Below are positions 49,562 to 59,235 of a stretch of 64,000 nucleotides of DNA, piece after piece. The notes under the pieces were generated by a model. The model ran no database searches and was not told where the DNA came from. It saw only the letters and a list, made by a program, of their open reading frames with translations. Both the position numbers and the translations under genes were made by a program. Positions within the stretch are counted from its first letter, which is position 1. Each line of letters opens with the position of its first letter. Origin of the DNA: Antarcticimicrobium sediminis (GTDB lineage Bacteria; Pseudomonadota; Alphaproteobacteria; Rhodobacterales; Rhodobacteraceae); assembly GCF_004348975.1 (NCBI RefSeq), contig NZ_SMFP01000004.1, forward strand, positions 186,001-250,000, given 5' to 3'.

Positions 49562-50835
49562 GCTTCCTTCGCGGCTGTGATCGAGGCTTCGATGATATCC
49601 AGCGCCTCGGCGAAAACCGCGTCCTCAATGGTCAGCGGTGCGAGGAAGCGGATGACGTTGCCATAGACGCCACAGGTCAGCAGGATCAGCCCGCGTTTTT
49701 CCGCCTCCAGCCGGACGGAGTTGGTGAACGTGGGGCTCGGCGCGCTGCCGTCCGCGGTGTTGAACTCCACCGCGACCATCATGCCGGGGCCGCGCACGTC
49801 GATGATTTGCGGCGTGGTGGCGCGAATGGCCTCAAGCCGCTGGCGCAACCGCCCCCCCAGCTCATTGGCGCGGGCACAGAGGTTTTCCTCTTCGATCACG
49901 TCGAGCACGGCATTGCCGGCGGCCACGCCCAGCGGGTTGCCGCCATAGGTCCCGCCCAAGCCGCCGGGGATGGCGGCGTCCATCAAATCGGCGCGCCCGG
50001 TCACGGCCGAGATCGGTAGACCGCCACCCAGACCCTTGGCCATGGTGGTGATGTCGGCGGCGACGTCATAGGCCTCCATCGCGAACAGCGTGCCGCTGCG
50101 GGCGAACCCGGTCTGCACCTCGTCCGCGATCATCACGATGCCGTTGTCGTCGCAGATCTTGCGCAGGGCGCGCATCAGCTCGGCGGGGGCGGGATAGAAA
50201 CCACCTTCGCCCTGCACCGGTTCGATGATGAAGGCGGCAACGCGGGCCGGATCGAGATCGGCCTTGAACAGCCGGTTCAGCGACTCCAGCGTTGCCGCGA
50301 CCGTGTCGCCGTGCAACTCGACCGGGAACGGGATGTGATAGACATCCGGCATCATCGGGCCAAAGCCGATCTTGTAGGGGGCAACCTTGCCGGTCAGGCT
50401 CATCGTCATGAAGGTGCGGCCGTGAAAGCCACCGCCAAAGGCGATGACGGCGGGGCGTCCGGTGGCGACGCGGGCGACCTTGATGGCGTTCTCGACCGCC
50501 TCGGCACCGGTGGTGACAAAGACGGTTTTCTTGTCGAAATCACCGGGCACGCGGGCGTTCAGCCGTTCGGCCAGCCGGACATAGGGGGCATAGGGCAGGA
50601 TCTGGTGGCAGGTATGGGTAAAGCGGCCCATCTGTTCCGTCACGGCCGCCATCACCTTGGGGTGGCAATGGCCGGTGTTCAGCACCGCGATGCCGGCGGC
50701 AAAGTCGATATAACGATTGCCTTCAACGTCCCAGACCTCGGCGTTCTTGGCGCGCTCGGCATAGATCTGGGTTTGAACGCCAACGCCTCGGGCGATGGCG
50801 GCTTCACGACGGGCGGACAGGTCTGCGTTCGACAT
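49558..50835 (-). CDS. gabT: 4-aminobutyrate aminotransferase
   Basis: 425 residues. A class-III aminotransferase; the PLP lysine is in TTMAKGLGGGLPISAV, the Asp in VMIADEVQTGFARSG. It converts GABA plus 2-oxoglutarate to succinate semialdehyde plus glutamate. Start 50835 has AAGGAAA upstream. The operon is divergent from the cupin regulator; polyamine intermediates are another possible substrate. Confidence 0.92.
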
Positions 50836-50980
50836 CTTGTTTCCTTTCAACAAGAGCGGGGGTGAGTCGAAAGTCCGAAATCCGGGCTTTGAGCGACCGT
50901 AGAGTGTTTCGGGATGGCAAAAATAGTCTGTTTTTTGCAGGGCGTACTGCCTTGATATTGCTGGTCGCAGTGGGCCGGTG

Positions 50981-50991
50981 TTATTGAATAA
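50981..50991. promoter_or_regulatory. TTATT-G-AATAA dyad in gabT/regulator gap
   Basis: A perfect 5-bp dyad around a central G, 29 bases upstream of the cupin regulator ATG. PuuR-type regulators bind AT-rich sites, so it may be the autoregulatory operator or simply its -10 region. Confidence 0.4.
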
Positions 50992-51020
50992 TCAACACAC
51001 ACAACACGGTGGATCAGAAC

Positions 51021-51569
51021 ATGGACCTTGATATAGGCGGGCGGCTGCGAACTTTGCGCGAACGCGCCGGGCTGTCGCAGCGGCTACTGGCGAAAAAAGC
51101 CGATGTCACCAACTCGACCATTTCGCTGATCGAGGCGGGCAAGGTGAACCCTTCGGTCGGCGCGCTGAAGCGGATTCTCGACGGAATTCCGGTCGGCTTG
51201 TCCGAGTTCTTTGCCTTTGAACCGGATCCGGAACAAAGCGTGTTCTTTGCTGCCGAAGAGCTGGTGGAGATCGGCAAGGGCAAGCTGTCGTTCAAACAGG
51301 TGGGCGCGAATTTGCATGGCCGGGCGATGATGATCCTGCTGGAGGGCTATGACATCGGCGCCGATACCGGGCGCAAGATGTATGGCCATGAGGCCGAGGA
51401 GGGCGGCATCGTGATCTCGGGTCGTGTCGAGGTGACGGTGGGGGATCAGCGCAAGATCCTCGGCCCCGGCGACGCCTATTATTTCGACAGCCGCAAGCCG
51501 CATCGGTTCAAGCAGGTGGGGCCGGAGAAATGCGTGGTGGTCAGCGCCTGCACACCGCCGACGTTCTGA
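51021..51569 (+). CDS. XRE-cupin regulator, PuuR-like
   Basis: 182 residues. N-terminal Cro/CI HTH (residues about 6-60: LRERAGLSQRLLAKKADVTN) and C-terminal cupin (GHEAEEGGIVISGRVEVTVGDQ). Length and pattern match PuuR, the repressor of the E. coli putrescine route through GABA. ATG 51021 has GGTGGA upstream; a GTG at 51009 is an alternative. It is divergent from gabTD, so it likely represses them in response to putrescine, GABA or a related amine. The ligand is inferred. Confidence 0.85.
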   Translation: MDLDIGGRLRTLRERAGLSQRLLAKKADVTNSTISLIEAGKVNPSVGALKRILDGIPVGLSEFFAFEPDPEQSVFFAAEELVEIGKGKLSFKQVGANLHGRAMMILLEGYDIGADTGRKMYGHEAEEGGIVISGRVEVTVGDQRKILGPGDAYYFDSRKPHRFKQVGPEKCVVVSACTPPTF

Positions 51570-51585
51570 ACCGACGGGCAGGGAA

Positions 51586-51640
51586 CGCGCCTTGCGGCGC
51601 GGGCCTCCGGCGGGAGTATTTTTGCCAAGAAGAAGCGGGG
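51586..51640. repeat. GC-rich intergenic repeat, degenerate copy C
   Basis: GGCGGGAGTATTTTTGCC and AAGAAGAAGCGG after a GC palindrome, a looser relative of copies A and B and of a common roseobacter intergenic motif. Confidence 0.4.
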
Positions 51641-51684
51641 GCGGGGGAAGCTGGCCGCAGGACGGCCAAGATCCGACATGTGCG

Positions 51685-51720
51685 AAAAAAGACTCCGCGC
51701 GGGGGAGCCCCGGCGGAGTC
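51685..51720 (-). terminator. Terminator of the monooxygenase operon
   Basis: GACTCCGC (51691-51698) pairs with GCGGAGTC (51713-51720); leftward it is followed by six T residues. It lies 100 bases beyond the flavin reductase stop. Confidence 0.85.
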
Positions 51721-51820
51721 AGGTGCCGGTCCCCGTGACACAGAGGTGGGGGGGCGGCGGGGGAGTTTCGACAACGGGGAAATCCGCTGCCGAACTTTAC
51801 GAGTCAGGCGACTACAGGGG

Positions 51821-52330
51821 TCAGGCCTCCATCTTGCGGAAGCCGCCGTTCCAGTAGATCAGCGCGCCCTGCTCCGGGGTGGTGATCACCGCGCGGACGC
51901 GACCGATCACGATGGAGTGGGTGCCGCGGTCGATCATCTCTTCGACGTCGCAGTCGAATGCGGCGGGCGCGTCGGCCAGAAGCTGCGCGCCGGTCACGGC
52001 GGTGGTCCAGTCGGCCCCCGCGTAGCGGTCCGGTCCCTTGACCCCGCCAAAGCCGCTGAAGCGTTCGGCCACCTTTTGATGCTGCGCCCCGAGCGAGGAC
52101 CAGCCGAAGCGACGATAGCGGTTGAACATCGGCCAACTGGACGAGGCGCGATTGACGCAGGCCAGCAGCAATGGCGGTTCCGCCGAGAGCGAGATCGCCG
52201 AGGTGACGACAAGGCCGGTGCGGTCCGCGTCGTCGCCCACGGTCAGCACCGAGCAATTGCCCACCAGCGCGCGCATCGCGCTGGTGAAGTCTTTTGCGTC
52301 GGGCTCGGTGATCGCAGTTATCGCGTTCAC
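51821..52330 (-). CDS. Flavin reductase domain protein, partner of the LLM monooxygenase
   Basis: 169 residues, flavin-reductase-like (RutF/HpaC) fold: MRALVGNCSVLTVG, GLVVTSAISLSAEPPLLLACVN (in parts) and a C-terminal HSIVIGRV block. It supplies reduced flavin to a monooxygenase. The GTG start (52330) overlaps the LLM stop. The reductant, NADH or NADPH, cannot be told. Confidence 0.87.
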   Translation of the reverse strand: MNAITAITEPDAKDFTSAMRALVGNCSVLTVGDDADRTGLVVTSAISLSAEPPLLLACVNRASSSWPMFNRYRRFGWSSLGAQHQKVAERFSGFGGVKGPDRYAGADWTTAVTGAQLLADAPAAFDCDVEEMIDRGTHSIVIGRVRAVITTPEQGALIYWNGGFRKMEA

Positions 52331-53418
52331 CGGATGCCGGCCTCGGACAGGATCGGCAGCACGTTGTCGCGGAAGAAGGGGAATTCCTCGACATAATCCA
52401 CGAAGGACAGCGTGGTGCCGGCGAACCCGGTTTCATGCAGCTTGATGATACCCTCGGCCACCTGCTGCGGCGTGCCCACCAGCGGGAAGCCGCCATGACC
52501 TTGGGCCATCAGGTAGCGGATCTGCGCCAGCAGGTCATGCGGGAAGCTGTGGGCGTGGGCGAATTGCAGGTCGACCAGATTGTCCACCGCCTCCCAGTCG
52601 GCGTTGTCGTCGGTGATGTATTTCTGATAGGCGCGCGCCTCGGCTTCGGTTTCGCGGCAGATCACGTGGCTGAAGGTCAGCACGCCGACATCGCGGCCTT
52701 TGGTGGCAGCCTGTTGCTTGAGCTCCTTGATCTCTTCGACCGAGCGTTCCAGATCGATTGCCGGGGTGAACAGGTAATTGGCGTTGTCGGTGGCAAAGTC
52801 GCGCCCCTGCGGTGAGCCTGCGGCGTTCAGGATCGGCACCGTGCCGCTCAACGGCTTGGGGTCGCCCGCCACGTGCTTGAGGTTGAAATACTTGCCATCC
52901 CAGTCGAAATAGTCTTCCGATTCCCACAGCTTGCGGATCACGTCGAGCCATTCCTGCGCATAGCCATAGCGGGTTTCGTGATCGTCGGGCAGGGTCAGGC
53001 CCAGCGCCTCGTACTCCGGCTTGTTCCAGCCGGCGACGACGTTCAGCCCCGCGCGGCCCTTGCCGATCTGGTCGATGGTGGCGATCTGTTTGGCGACCAC
53101 GACCGGGTTGTTCGCCGCCGTGTGGATAGTGGCGAAAACGGTGAGGTTTTCGGTATTGGCCAGCAGGCCGGCGGCCCAGGTCATGGTTTCCAGCACGCCG
53201 CCGTGAAAGTCGGTCTCGCCGCCGTAGCCGATCCAGCGCGCGATCGGCAGCATGAAGTCGATCCCGGCGGCATCCAGCATCTTGCCGAGTTTGAGGTTGT
53301 TCTCCCAGGTGTTCTGCCAGCGTTCGGGCGCCTTGGTCACGGTCATGCCGGAAGAGCAGTTGGAGGAGAAGGTGCCGAGCTTGAAGCCCTGTTTTTTCAT
53401 CATCAAATTAGTTGTCAT
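52327..53418 (-). CDS. Group C flavin-dependent monooxygenase (RutA/SsuD-like)
   Basis: 363 residues. A luciferase-like barrel with segments IARWIGYGGETDFHGG, ATIDQIGKGRAGLNVVAGWNKPEYEALG and FSHVICRE. The NVVAGWNKPE stretch and length resemble RutA (pyrimidine ring cleavage); sulfone and sulfonate monooxygenases such as SfnG and SsuD are also close. It needs reduced flavin from the overlapping reductase. The divergent MarR-like gene probably controls the pair. The substrate is open; in this genome, C-S bond or amide cleavage are both plausible. Confidence 0.82.
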   Translation of the reverse strand: MTTNLMMKKQGFKLGTFSSNCSSGMTVTKAPERWQNTWENNLKLGKMLDAAGIDFMLPIARWIGYGGETDFHGGVLETMTWAAGLLANTENLTVFATIHTAANNPVVVAKQIATIDQIGKGRAGLNVVAGWNKPEYEALGLTLPDDHETRYGYAQEWLDVIRKLWESEDYFDWDGKYFNLKHVAGDPKPLSGTVPILNAAGSPQGRDFATDNANYLFTPAIDLERSVEEIKELKQQAATKGRDVGVLTFSHVICRETEAEARAYQKYITDDNADWEAVDNLVDLQFAHAHSFPHDLLAQIRYLMAQGHGGFPLVGTPQQVAEGIIKLHETGFAGTTLSFVDYVEEFPFFRDNVLPILSEAGIR

Positions 53419-53539
53419 TGCATGTATCTCCGAGTTGGGTGCGGAAATACTGTGAAATATAGCTTTGAAAGTCTATTCAAAAATGAAGTTGCACTGATCT
53501 GCCCCCTGCGGGAAGATCCGGTTTCGGAGGGCAAAGCTT

Positions 53540-54079
53540 GTGAATGCATCTAAAAAAGGCAGTGCTGACGAGGAGTTGGACTTTCTCTGGCACCTGTCAG
53601 GAGATCCGGCCGAGGTCAGCACGACAGAGGCGGAATTTGCGCTGATGCGGGCGTTCGAGGGATTCGGGCGCTGGCAGTCCGAGTGTCTGGCCTCGGTCTG
53701 CGACCTTGCCGCCAGCGGGCCGGAGAACGCGCTGTTGCACATCATCCGGATGAACGAGCGGCCCAAATCGGTCAAGGAACTGGCGCGGCTGACCAACCGG
53801 GATGACATTCCCAACATCCAGTATTCGCTGCGCAAGCTGGTGGCGGCGGCTTTGATCGAGAAGCGGGGGGCCGGACGCAGCGGCGTCACCTATGAGGCGA
53901 CGGAAAAGGGGCGTCGGGTCACCGACAATTATGGGGCGCTGCGCAAGCGGCTTTTGATCGAAAAGATCAACAGCCTGCCGGGGTTTTCCGAACAACTGGC
54001 CGAGGCGACCCGGGCGCTGAATATCCTGACCGGGATCTATGAAGAGACCGCTCGCGTGGCGGCGACGCACCGGCGGTGA
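53540..54079 (+). CDS. MarR-like winged-helix transcriptional regulator
   Basis: 179 residues with GTG start preceded by GGAGG. HTH region: KSVKELARLTNRDDIPNIQYSLRKL; wing: RGAGRSGVTYEATEKGRRV. The helical extensions are typical of MarR dimers. It is divergent from the flavin monooxygenase pair (122 bases between starts), suggesting substrate-responsive control. A small unknown gene follows 15 bases later. Confidence 0.84.
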   Translation: MNASKKGSADEELDFLWHLSGDPAEVSTTEAEFALMRAFEGFGRWQSECLASVCDLAASGPENALLHIIRMNERPKSVKELARLTNRDDIPNIQYSLRKLVAAALIEKRGAGRSGVTYEATEKGRRVTDNYGALRKRLLIEKINSLPGFSEQLAEATRALNILTGIYEETARVAATHRR

Positions 54080-54094
54080 GGGGGCGGCATCTAT

Positions 54095-54457
54095 ATGGCC
54101 CCACCATCGTCACCAAGGTGGCCCGCGACGCTGTTTCAGCGCGAGGTGCTTGGCCCGGTGCTGGCCGTCCCCCCCTTTGACACCATGAAGGAGGAGCTGA
54201 CGTACCTGCGCGTCTGCATCACCGGGCAGGGCGGTGCCGATCTGCAGGATGGCGCGGCGCTGGAGGCCTTTTGTGACAAGTTGGTGAGCTGTTGCCCCGA
54301 CACCGTGAGGCTGGAGCAGATCACCGCGCATATCAACGACGCCGCGTTTGCAAAGGCCGCGCTGGCGATCTTTGACTCCTGGGTTGAAAGGGGCTGGATC
54401 CCGCGTCCCTGGGCTGCGGCGCGCGGTCTGCTGAACGGTCCTCCCCCTTTGCTTTGA
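54095..54457 (+). CDS. Hypothetical protein, 120 aa
   Basis: No family recognised. The core, MKEELTYLRVCITGQGG then AFCDKLVSCCPDTVRLEQI, looks like real protein with a Cys-Cys pair (SCCP) and a helical C-terminus. Codon and GC use fit its neighbours. Start may be 54095 or Met31 at 54185. It probably belongs to the transcript of the MarR-like regulator. Confidence 0.55.
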   Translation: MAPPSSPRWPATLFQREVLGPVLAVPPFDTMKEELTYLRVCITGQGGADLQDGAALEAFCDKLVSCCPDTVRLEQITAHINDAAFAKAALAIFDSWVERGWIPRPWAAARGLLNGPPPLL

Positions 54458-54546
54458 TCTCCGCGCCGGGCTCTCTGCCGCAATATAGTTGCGTGAAAGG
54501 GCTTTGGTCTTGATCTTCCTTGCGGCTTACGCCTAGTCTGCGCCGG

Positions 54547-54578
54547 CATGGCGGAATTCAGTTCCGCATGGCGAAATT
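54547..54578. promoter_or_regulatory. Phased direct repeats upstream of the beta-oxidation operon
   Basis: CATGGCGGAATT (54547-54558) and CATGGCGAAATT (54567-54578) differ at one base and start 20 bp apart. GCGGAA (54551-54556) and TTCCGC (54562-54567) form an inverted repeat across them. A candidate regulator site about 170 bases before the operon. Confidence 0.5.
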
Positions 54579-54746
54579 GTACACGGGGGAGGTCTGGCCG
54601 CACCGCGATGGGCCCGAAAATGACGCAATGTCCCGTTTTGCAGGTTTGCGCTGGCCCCCCTTTCGCCGCTAGAAGTCCGATAGACACAGAACACCACCGG
54701 CATTTGGCCCTGCGGGCTGGCCGGTCAGAGAGAGGGGAACGGCAGG

Positions 54747-56840
54747 ATGTCCGATGCCATCATGTACGAGAAAATTGGCGATATCGCGGTATTGGCGGCG
54801 AACAACCCGCCGGTCAACGCGCTGGGGCTGGCGGTTCGCCAAGGGCTGATCGACGGGATCGAGCGGGCGGAGAAAGACGGCGCCAAAGCTGTTTTGATCT
54901 ATGGCGAGGGCCGGACCTTCTTTGCCGGGGCCGATATCCGTGAATTCGGCAAGCCGCCCGCCGAACCCTTCCTGCCCGATGTCTGCACCCGGATCGAGGC
55001 CTCGCCGCTGATCGTGGTTTCGGCGCTGCACGGCACCGCGCTGGGTGGCGGGCTGGAAATCGCGCTGGGCTCGCATTACCGCATCGCCGTGCCCAAGGCG
55101 CGCATGGGCCTGCCCGAGGTGTTGATCGGCATCATGCCCGGTGCTGGCGGCACCCAGCGCCTGCCGCGCCTGATCGGTATCGACAAATCGCTCGACGTGA
55201 TCACCTCGGGCCGTCAGGTCGGCGCGCAAGAGGCGCTGGAGATGGGCATCATCGACAAGATCGCCGAGGGCACCCCGCGCGAAATCGGGCTGGCCTATGC
55301 GCAGGAACTGATCGACGCCGCTGCACCGCGCCGCGCCACCAGCGAAATGCCCAACCCCGCGCCGGTGGATTTCGATGCACTCTATGACGCGGTGCTGAAA
55401 AAGGCGCGCGGCCAGCTTGCCCCGGCGGTTGCTGTGCGCGGTGTTCAGGCCAGCAGCGAACTGCCCTTTGCCGAGGGCATGAAGCGCGAGCGCGAGTTGT
55501 TCATGGAACTGATGGCCACCGATCAGCGCGAGGGGCTGATCCATGCGTTCTTTTCCGAACGCGCCGTGGGCAAGCTGCCGGAACTCGACGGGGTGGCGCC
55601 GCGCGATCTGAACGCCATCGGCGTCATCGGCGGCGGCACCATGGGGGCGGGCATTGCCACCTCGGCGCTGCTGTCGGGGCTCAAGGTGACGCTGCTGGAA
55701 ATGAACGACAAGGCCGCCGAAGCCGCCCGGGGCCGCATCGCTGGCAACCTTCAGGGCGCGCTGAAACGCGGCAAGATCAGCGCCGCGCAATTCACCGACC
55801 TGACCGAGACCGCGCTGAACGTGGCCACCGATTATGCCGCGCTGGCGGACGCCGATCTGGTGATCGAAGCGGTGTTCGAGGACATGGGCGTGAAAAAGGA
55901 CGTCTTCACCAAGCTGGATGCGGTGTGCAAACCCGGTGCGGTTCTGGCCTCCAACACGTCTTATCTGGATGTGAACGAAATCGCCGCCTGCACTTCACGT
56001 CCGGGCGATGTGATCGGGCTGCACTTCTTCTCGCCCGCCCATGTGATGAAATTGCTTGAGATCGTGGTCGCCGACAAGACCGCGCTGGACGTGGTCGCCA
56101 CCGGCTTTGCGCTGGGCAAGAAGATGTCCAAGGTTTCGGTGCGCGCCGGTGTCTGCGACGGCTTTATCGGCAACCGGATCCTGAGCAAATACCGCACCTG
56201 CGCCGACTACATGATCCTTGATGGGGCCTCACCCTATCAGATCGACGCGGCGCTGGAGAAATTCGGCTTTGCCATGGGGCCCTATGCGGTGGCCGATCTG
56301 GCCGGGCTGGATATCGGTTGGGCCGTGCGCAAGCGCAAGCGTGCCGAGGGGATGGACCCGCGCGCGCGCGACTTCACCTATGCCGACAAGCTGTGCGAGG
56401 ACGGCAATTTCGGCCAGAAGACCGGCAAGGGCTATTACGATTATGCCGCCGGGGCCAAGGCCCGCGTGCCCAACCCCGAGGTGCTGCCGCTGATCGAGGC
56501 AGACCGCGCCACCCAGGGGATCACGCCGCGCGCGTTTACGGACGAAGAAATCCTGCGCCGCTACATGGCGTCGATGGTCAACGAGGCCGCGCGGGTGGTC
56601 GGCGAAGGGATCGCCAAGCGGCCGCTCGATGTCGATGTGACCCTGCTTTATGGCTATGGCTTCCCGCGCTATCGCGGTGGTCCGATGAAATGGGCCGACA
56701 TGCAGGGGCTGCCGGCGCTGCTGGCCGACATCAAATCCTGGGCCAAGGACGATCCCTATTTCTGGGAACCAGCGCCGCTGTTGGAACAGCTGGTCGCTGA
56801 GGGACGCAATTTTGACGATCTGAACAAGGACGCATCGTGA
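54747..56840 (+). CDS. Bifunctional enoyl-CoA hydratase / 3-hydroxyacyl-CoA dehydrogenase (FadJ/PimF-like)
   Basis: 697 residues. N-terminal crotonase domain: GEGRTFFAGADIREFG and LPEVLIGIMPGAGGTQRLPRL. Central NAD-binding domain: GVIGGGTMGAGIATSALLSG region and GLHFFSPAHVMKLLE. C-terminal dehydrogenase domain with TGKGYYDY. It hydrates enoyl-CoA and oxidises the 3-hydroxy product. It is first in an operon with thiolase and two acyl-CoA dehydrogenases, and its stop overlaps the thiolase start by one base. Confidence 0.9.
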   Translation: MSDAIMYEKIGDIAVLAANNPPVNALGLAVRQGLIDGIERAEKDGAKAVLIYGEGRTFFAGADIREFGKPPAEPFLPDVCTRIEASPLIVVSALHGTALGGGLEIALGSHYRIAVPKARMGLPEVLIGIMPGAGGTQRLPRLIGIDKSLDVITSGRQVGAQEALEMGIIDKIAEGTPREIGLAYAQELIDAAAPRRATSEMPNPAPVDFDALYDAVLKKARGQLAPAVAVRGVQASSELPFAEGMKRERELFMELMATDQREGLIHAFFSERAVGKLPELDGVAPRDLNAIGVIGGGTMGAGIATSALLSGLKVTLLEMNDKAAEAARGRIAGNLQGALKRGKISAAQFTDLTETALNVATDYAALADADLVIEAVFEDMGVKKDVFTKLDAVCKPGAVLASNTSYLDVNEIAACTSRPGDVIGLHFFSPAHVMKLLEIVVADKTALDVVATGFALGKKMSKVSVRAGVCDGFIGNRILSKYRTCADYMILDGASPYQIDAALEKFGFAMGPYAVADLAGLDIGWAVRKRKRAEGMDPRARDFTYADKLCEDGNFGQKTGKGYYDYAAGAKARVPNPEVLPLIEADRATQGITPRAFTDEEILRRYMASMVNEAARVVGEGIAKRPLDVDVTLLYGYGFPRYRGGPMKWADMQGLPALLADIKSWAKDDPYFWEPAPLLEQLVAEGRNFDDLNKDAS

Positions 56841-58015
56841 TGAAACAAGCTGTAATCGTATCCGCGGCCCGCACCGGGCTGGCCAAATCCTTCCGGGGAT
56901 CGTTCAACGCCACCCACGGCGCCACCATGGGCGGCCACGCGGTGCAAGCCGCGGTCGAACGCGCCGGGCTTGAAGGCGGCGAAATCGAAGATTGCATGAT
57001 GGGCTGCGGCACCCCCGAAGCAGAGACCGGCAGCAACATCGCCCGCCAGATCGCCCTGCGCGCCGGGCTTCCGATCACCGCCTCGGGCGTGACCGTGAAC
57101 CGGTTCTGCTCCTCCGGGCTGCAGACCATCGCGATGGCCGCCAATGCGATCACCTGCGAAGGCGCTGGCCCGATGGTTGCGGGCGGCGTGGAAAGCATCT
57201 CGATGGTGCAACCCAAATTGCGCCACGCGCCCGATCCTTGGCTGATGGAGCATAAACCGGCGGTCTATATGACCATGATCGAAACCGCCGATATCGTTGC
57301 CAAACGCTATGGCATCAGCCGCGAAGCACAGGACGAATACGGCTTGCGCAGCCAGCAGCGGATCGCCGCAGCACAACAGGCGGGCTATTTCGACGATGAA
57401 ATCGTGCCGATGACCGTGACGATGGCGGTCAAGGACAAGGAAACCGGCGAAATCTCGATGAAAGAGGTTCTGGTCGACCGCGATGAATGCAACCGGCCGC
57501 AGACCACGCTGGAGGGGCTGGCAAGCCTGCAACCGGTGCGCGGCGAGGGTAATTTCGTCACCGCCGGCAATGCCAGCCAACTGTCGGATGGCGCGGCGGC
57601 CGTGGTGGTGATGGACAGCCAGCAGGCCGAAAAGCGCGGGATCGAACCGCTTGGCGCGTTCAAGGGCTTTGCCGTGGCCGGCTGCGAACCGGATGAAATG
57701 GGCATTGGTCCGGTCTTTGCCGTGCCGCGTCTGCTGGAGCGTCACGGTCTCAAGATCGACGATATCGACATCTGGGAGCTGAACGAAGCCTTTGCCTCTC
57801 AGGCGCTGTATTGCCGTACCCGGTTGGGCATCGACGACGAGAAATGCAACGTCAACGGCGGCTCTATCGCGATCGGCCACCCGTTTGGCATGACCGGCGG
57901 TCGTCAGGTCGGCCACATCATGCGCGAAGGCAAACGGCGCGGCGCCAAGCTGGGTGTTGTGACCATGTGCATCGGCGGCGGCATGGGCGCGGCTGGCCTG
58001 TTCGAGATCTACTGA
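56840..58015 (+). CDS. Acetyl-CoA C-acyltransferase (thiolase)
   Basis: 391 residues. Active-site Cys is in VNRFCSSGLQTIAMAA (about residue 90), the second histidine in GGSIAIGHPFGMTGGR and the second Cys in TMCIGGGMGAAGLFE. It cleaves 3-ketoacyl-CoA to acetyl-CoA and shortened acyl-CoA. ATG 56840 overlaps the previous stop (TGATG). Confidence 0.92.
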   Translation: MKQAVIVSAARTGLAKSFRGSFNATHGATMGGHAVQAAVERAGLEGGEIEDCMMGCGTPEAETGSNIARQIALRAGLPITASGVTVNRFCSSGLQTIAMAANAITCEGAGPMVAGGVESISMVQPKLRHAPDPWLMEHKPAVYMTMIETADIVAKRYGISREAQDEYGLRSQQRIAAAQQAGYFDDEIVPMTVTMAVKDKETGEISMKEVLVDRDECNRPQTTLEGLASLQPVRGEGNFVTAGNASQLSDGAAAVVVMDSQQAEKRGIEPLGAFKGFAVAGCEPDEMGIGPVFAVPRLLERHGLKIDDIDIWELNEAFASQALYCRTRLGIDDEKCNVNGGSIAIGHPFGMTGGRQVGHIMREGKRRGAKLGVVTMCIGGGMGAAGLFEIY

Positions 58016-58040
58016 TCGATCTGAGAAGGAGGAGAGATCC

Positions 58041-59231
58041 ATGGATCTGAGCTATTCCCCTGAGGAGTTGGCATTTCGTGACGAGGTGCGCAGCTTTCTC
58101 CGCGACGAGCTGCCCAAGGAGCTGTCGGACAAGGTCCGCTCCGGGGCAGAACTGGGCAAGGCCGACATCGAACGCTGGCACGCGATTCTGAACGCGCGGG
58201 GCTGGTTCGCCCAGAACTGGCCCAAGGAATTCGGCGGCGCCGCATGGAACGCGGTGCAGCGGCACATCTTCGAGGAAGAGGCCGCCATGGCCGACGCCCC
58301 GCGCATCGTGCCCTTTGGCCTGTCGATGCTGGCGCCGGTGCTGCAGAAATTCGGATCCAAGGCGCAGCAGGATCATTACCTTCCGCGCATCCTCAATGGC
58401 GACGACTGGTGGTGTCAGGGCTATTCGGAACCCGGCGCTGGCTCGGATCTCGCCAGCCTGAAAACCCGGGCCGTGCGCGAGGGCGATCACTATATCGTCA
58501 ACGGGCAAAAGACATGGACCACGCTGGGTCAGCACGCCAACATGATCTTTTGCCTTGTGCGCACCGACCCCGACGTCAAACAGCAGGCGGGGATCTCCTT
58601 CTTGCTGATCGACATGGACACGCCGGGCATCGAGGTGCGCCCGATCATCCTTTTGGACGGCACCCCCGAGGTCAACGAGGTGTTCTTCAAGGATGTGAAG
58701 GTGCCGGTCGAAAACCTTGTGGGCGAAGAGAACAAGGGCTGGACCTATGCCAAGTATCTGCTGACGCACGAGCGGACCAATATCGCCGGTGTCGGGTTTT
58801 CCCGCGCAGGGCTCGATACGCTCAAGCGGATTGCGCGGATCGAGATGTCGGGCGGTCGCCCGCTGATCGAAAACCCGCATTTCGCCGCCCGTCTCGCCAA
58901 GGTCGAGATTGACCTGATGGCGATGGCCACCACCAACCTGCGCATCATCAGCCAAGCGGCTGGCGGGGCCGCGCCGGGGGTGGAAAGCTCCATGCTCAAG
59001 GTCAAGGGCACCATCATCCGGCAAGAGATCAACGATCTCACCCGCCGCGCGGTGGGCCCCTATGCGATGCCCTTCCCGTCGGAAACGCTGGAAGGCAACA
59101 ATGATCCGGTCGGCCCCGACTATGCCGGGCCGCAATCGGCGCAGTATTTCAACAACCGTAAATTGTCGATCTTTGGCGGCTCGAACGAGATCCAGCGCGG
59201 GATCATCGCCAAGGTCAAAATGGGGGGCTGA
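58041..59231 (+). CDS. Acyl-CoA dehydrogenase, large partner (PimC-like)
   Basis: 396 residues. FAD-binding acyl-CoA dehydrogenase with WWCQGYSEPGAGSDLASL and NGQKTWTTLGQHANM. The usual catalytic Glu near the C-terminus is replaced (SIFGGSNEIQ); a candidate base is Glu244 in the THERTN segment, the position used by isovaleryl-type enzymes. It probably forms a heteromer with the next protein, as in PimC/PimD. AGGAGGAGA precedes the ATG. Confidence 0.88.
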   Translation: MDLSYSPEELAFRDEVRSFLRDELPKELSDKVRSGAELGKADIERWHAILNARGWFAQNWPKEFGGAAWNAVQRHIFEEEAAMADAPRIVPFGLSMLAPVLQKFGSKAQQDHYLPRILNGDDWWCQGYSEPGAGSDLASLKTRAVREGDHYIVNGQKTWTTLGQHANMIFCLVRTDPDVKQQAGISFLLIDMDTPGIEVRPIILLDGTPEVNEVFFKDVKVPVENLVGEENKGWTYAKYLLTHERTNIAGVGFSRAGLDTLKRIARIEMSGGRPLIENPHFAARLAKVEIDLMAMATTNLRIISQAAGGAAPGVESSMLKVKGTIIRQEINDLTRRAVGPYAMPFPSETLEGNNDPVGPDYAGPQSAQYFNNRKLSIFGGSNEIQRGIIAKVKMGG

Positions 59232-59235
59232 GGGC

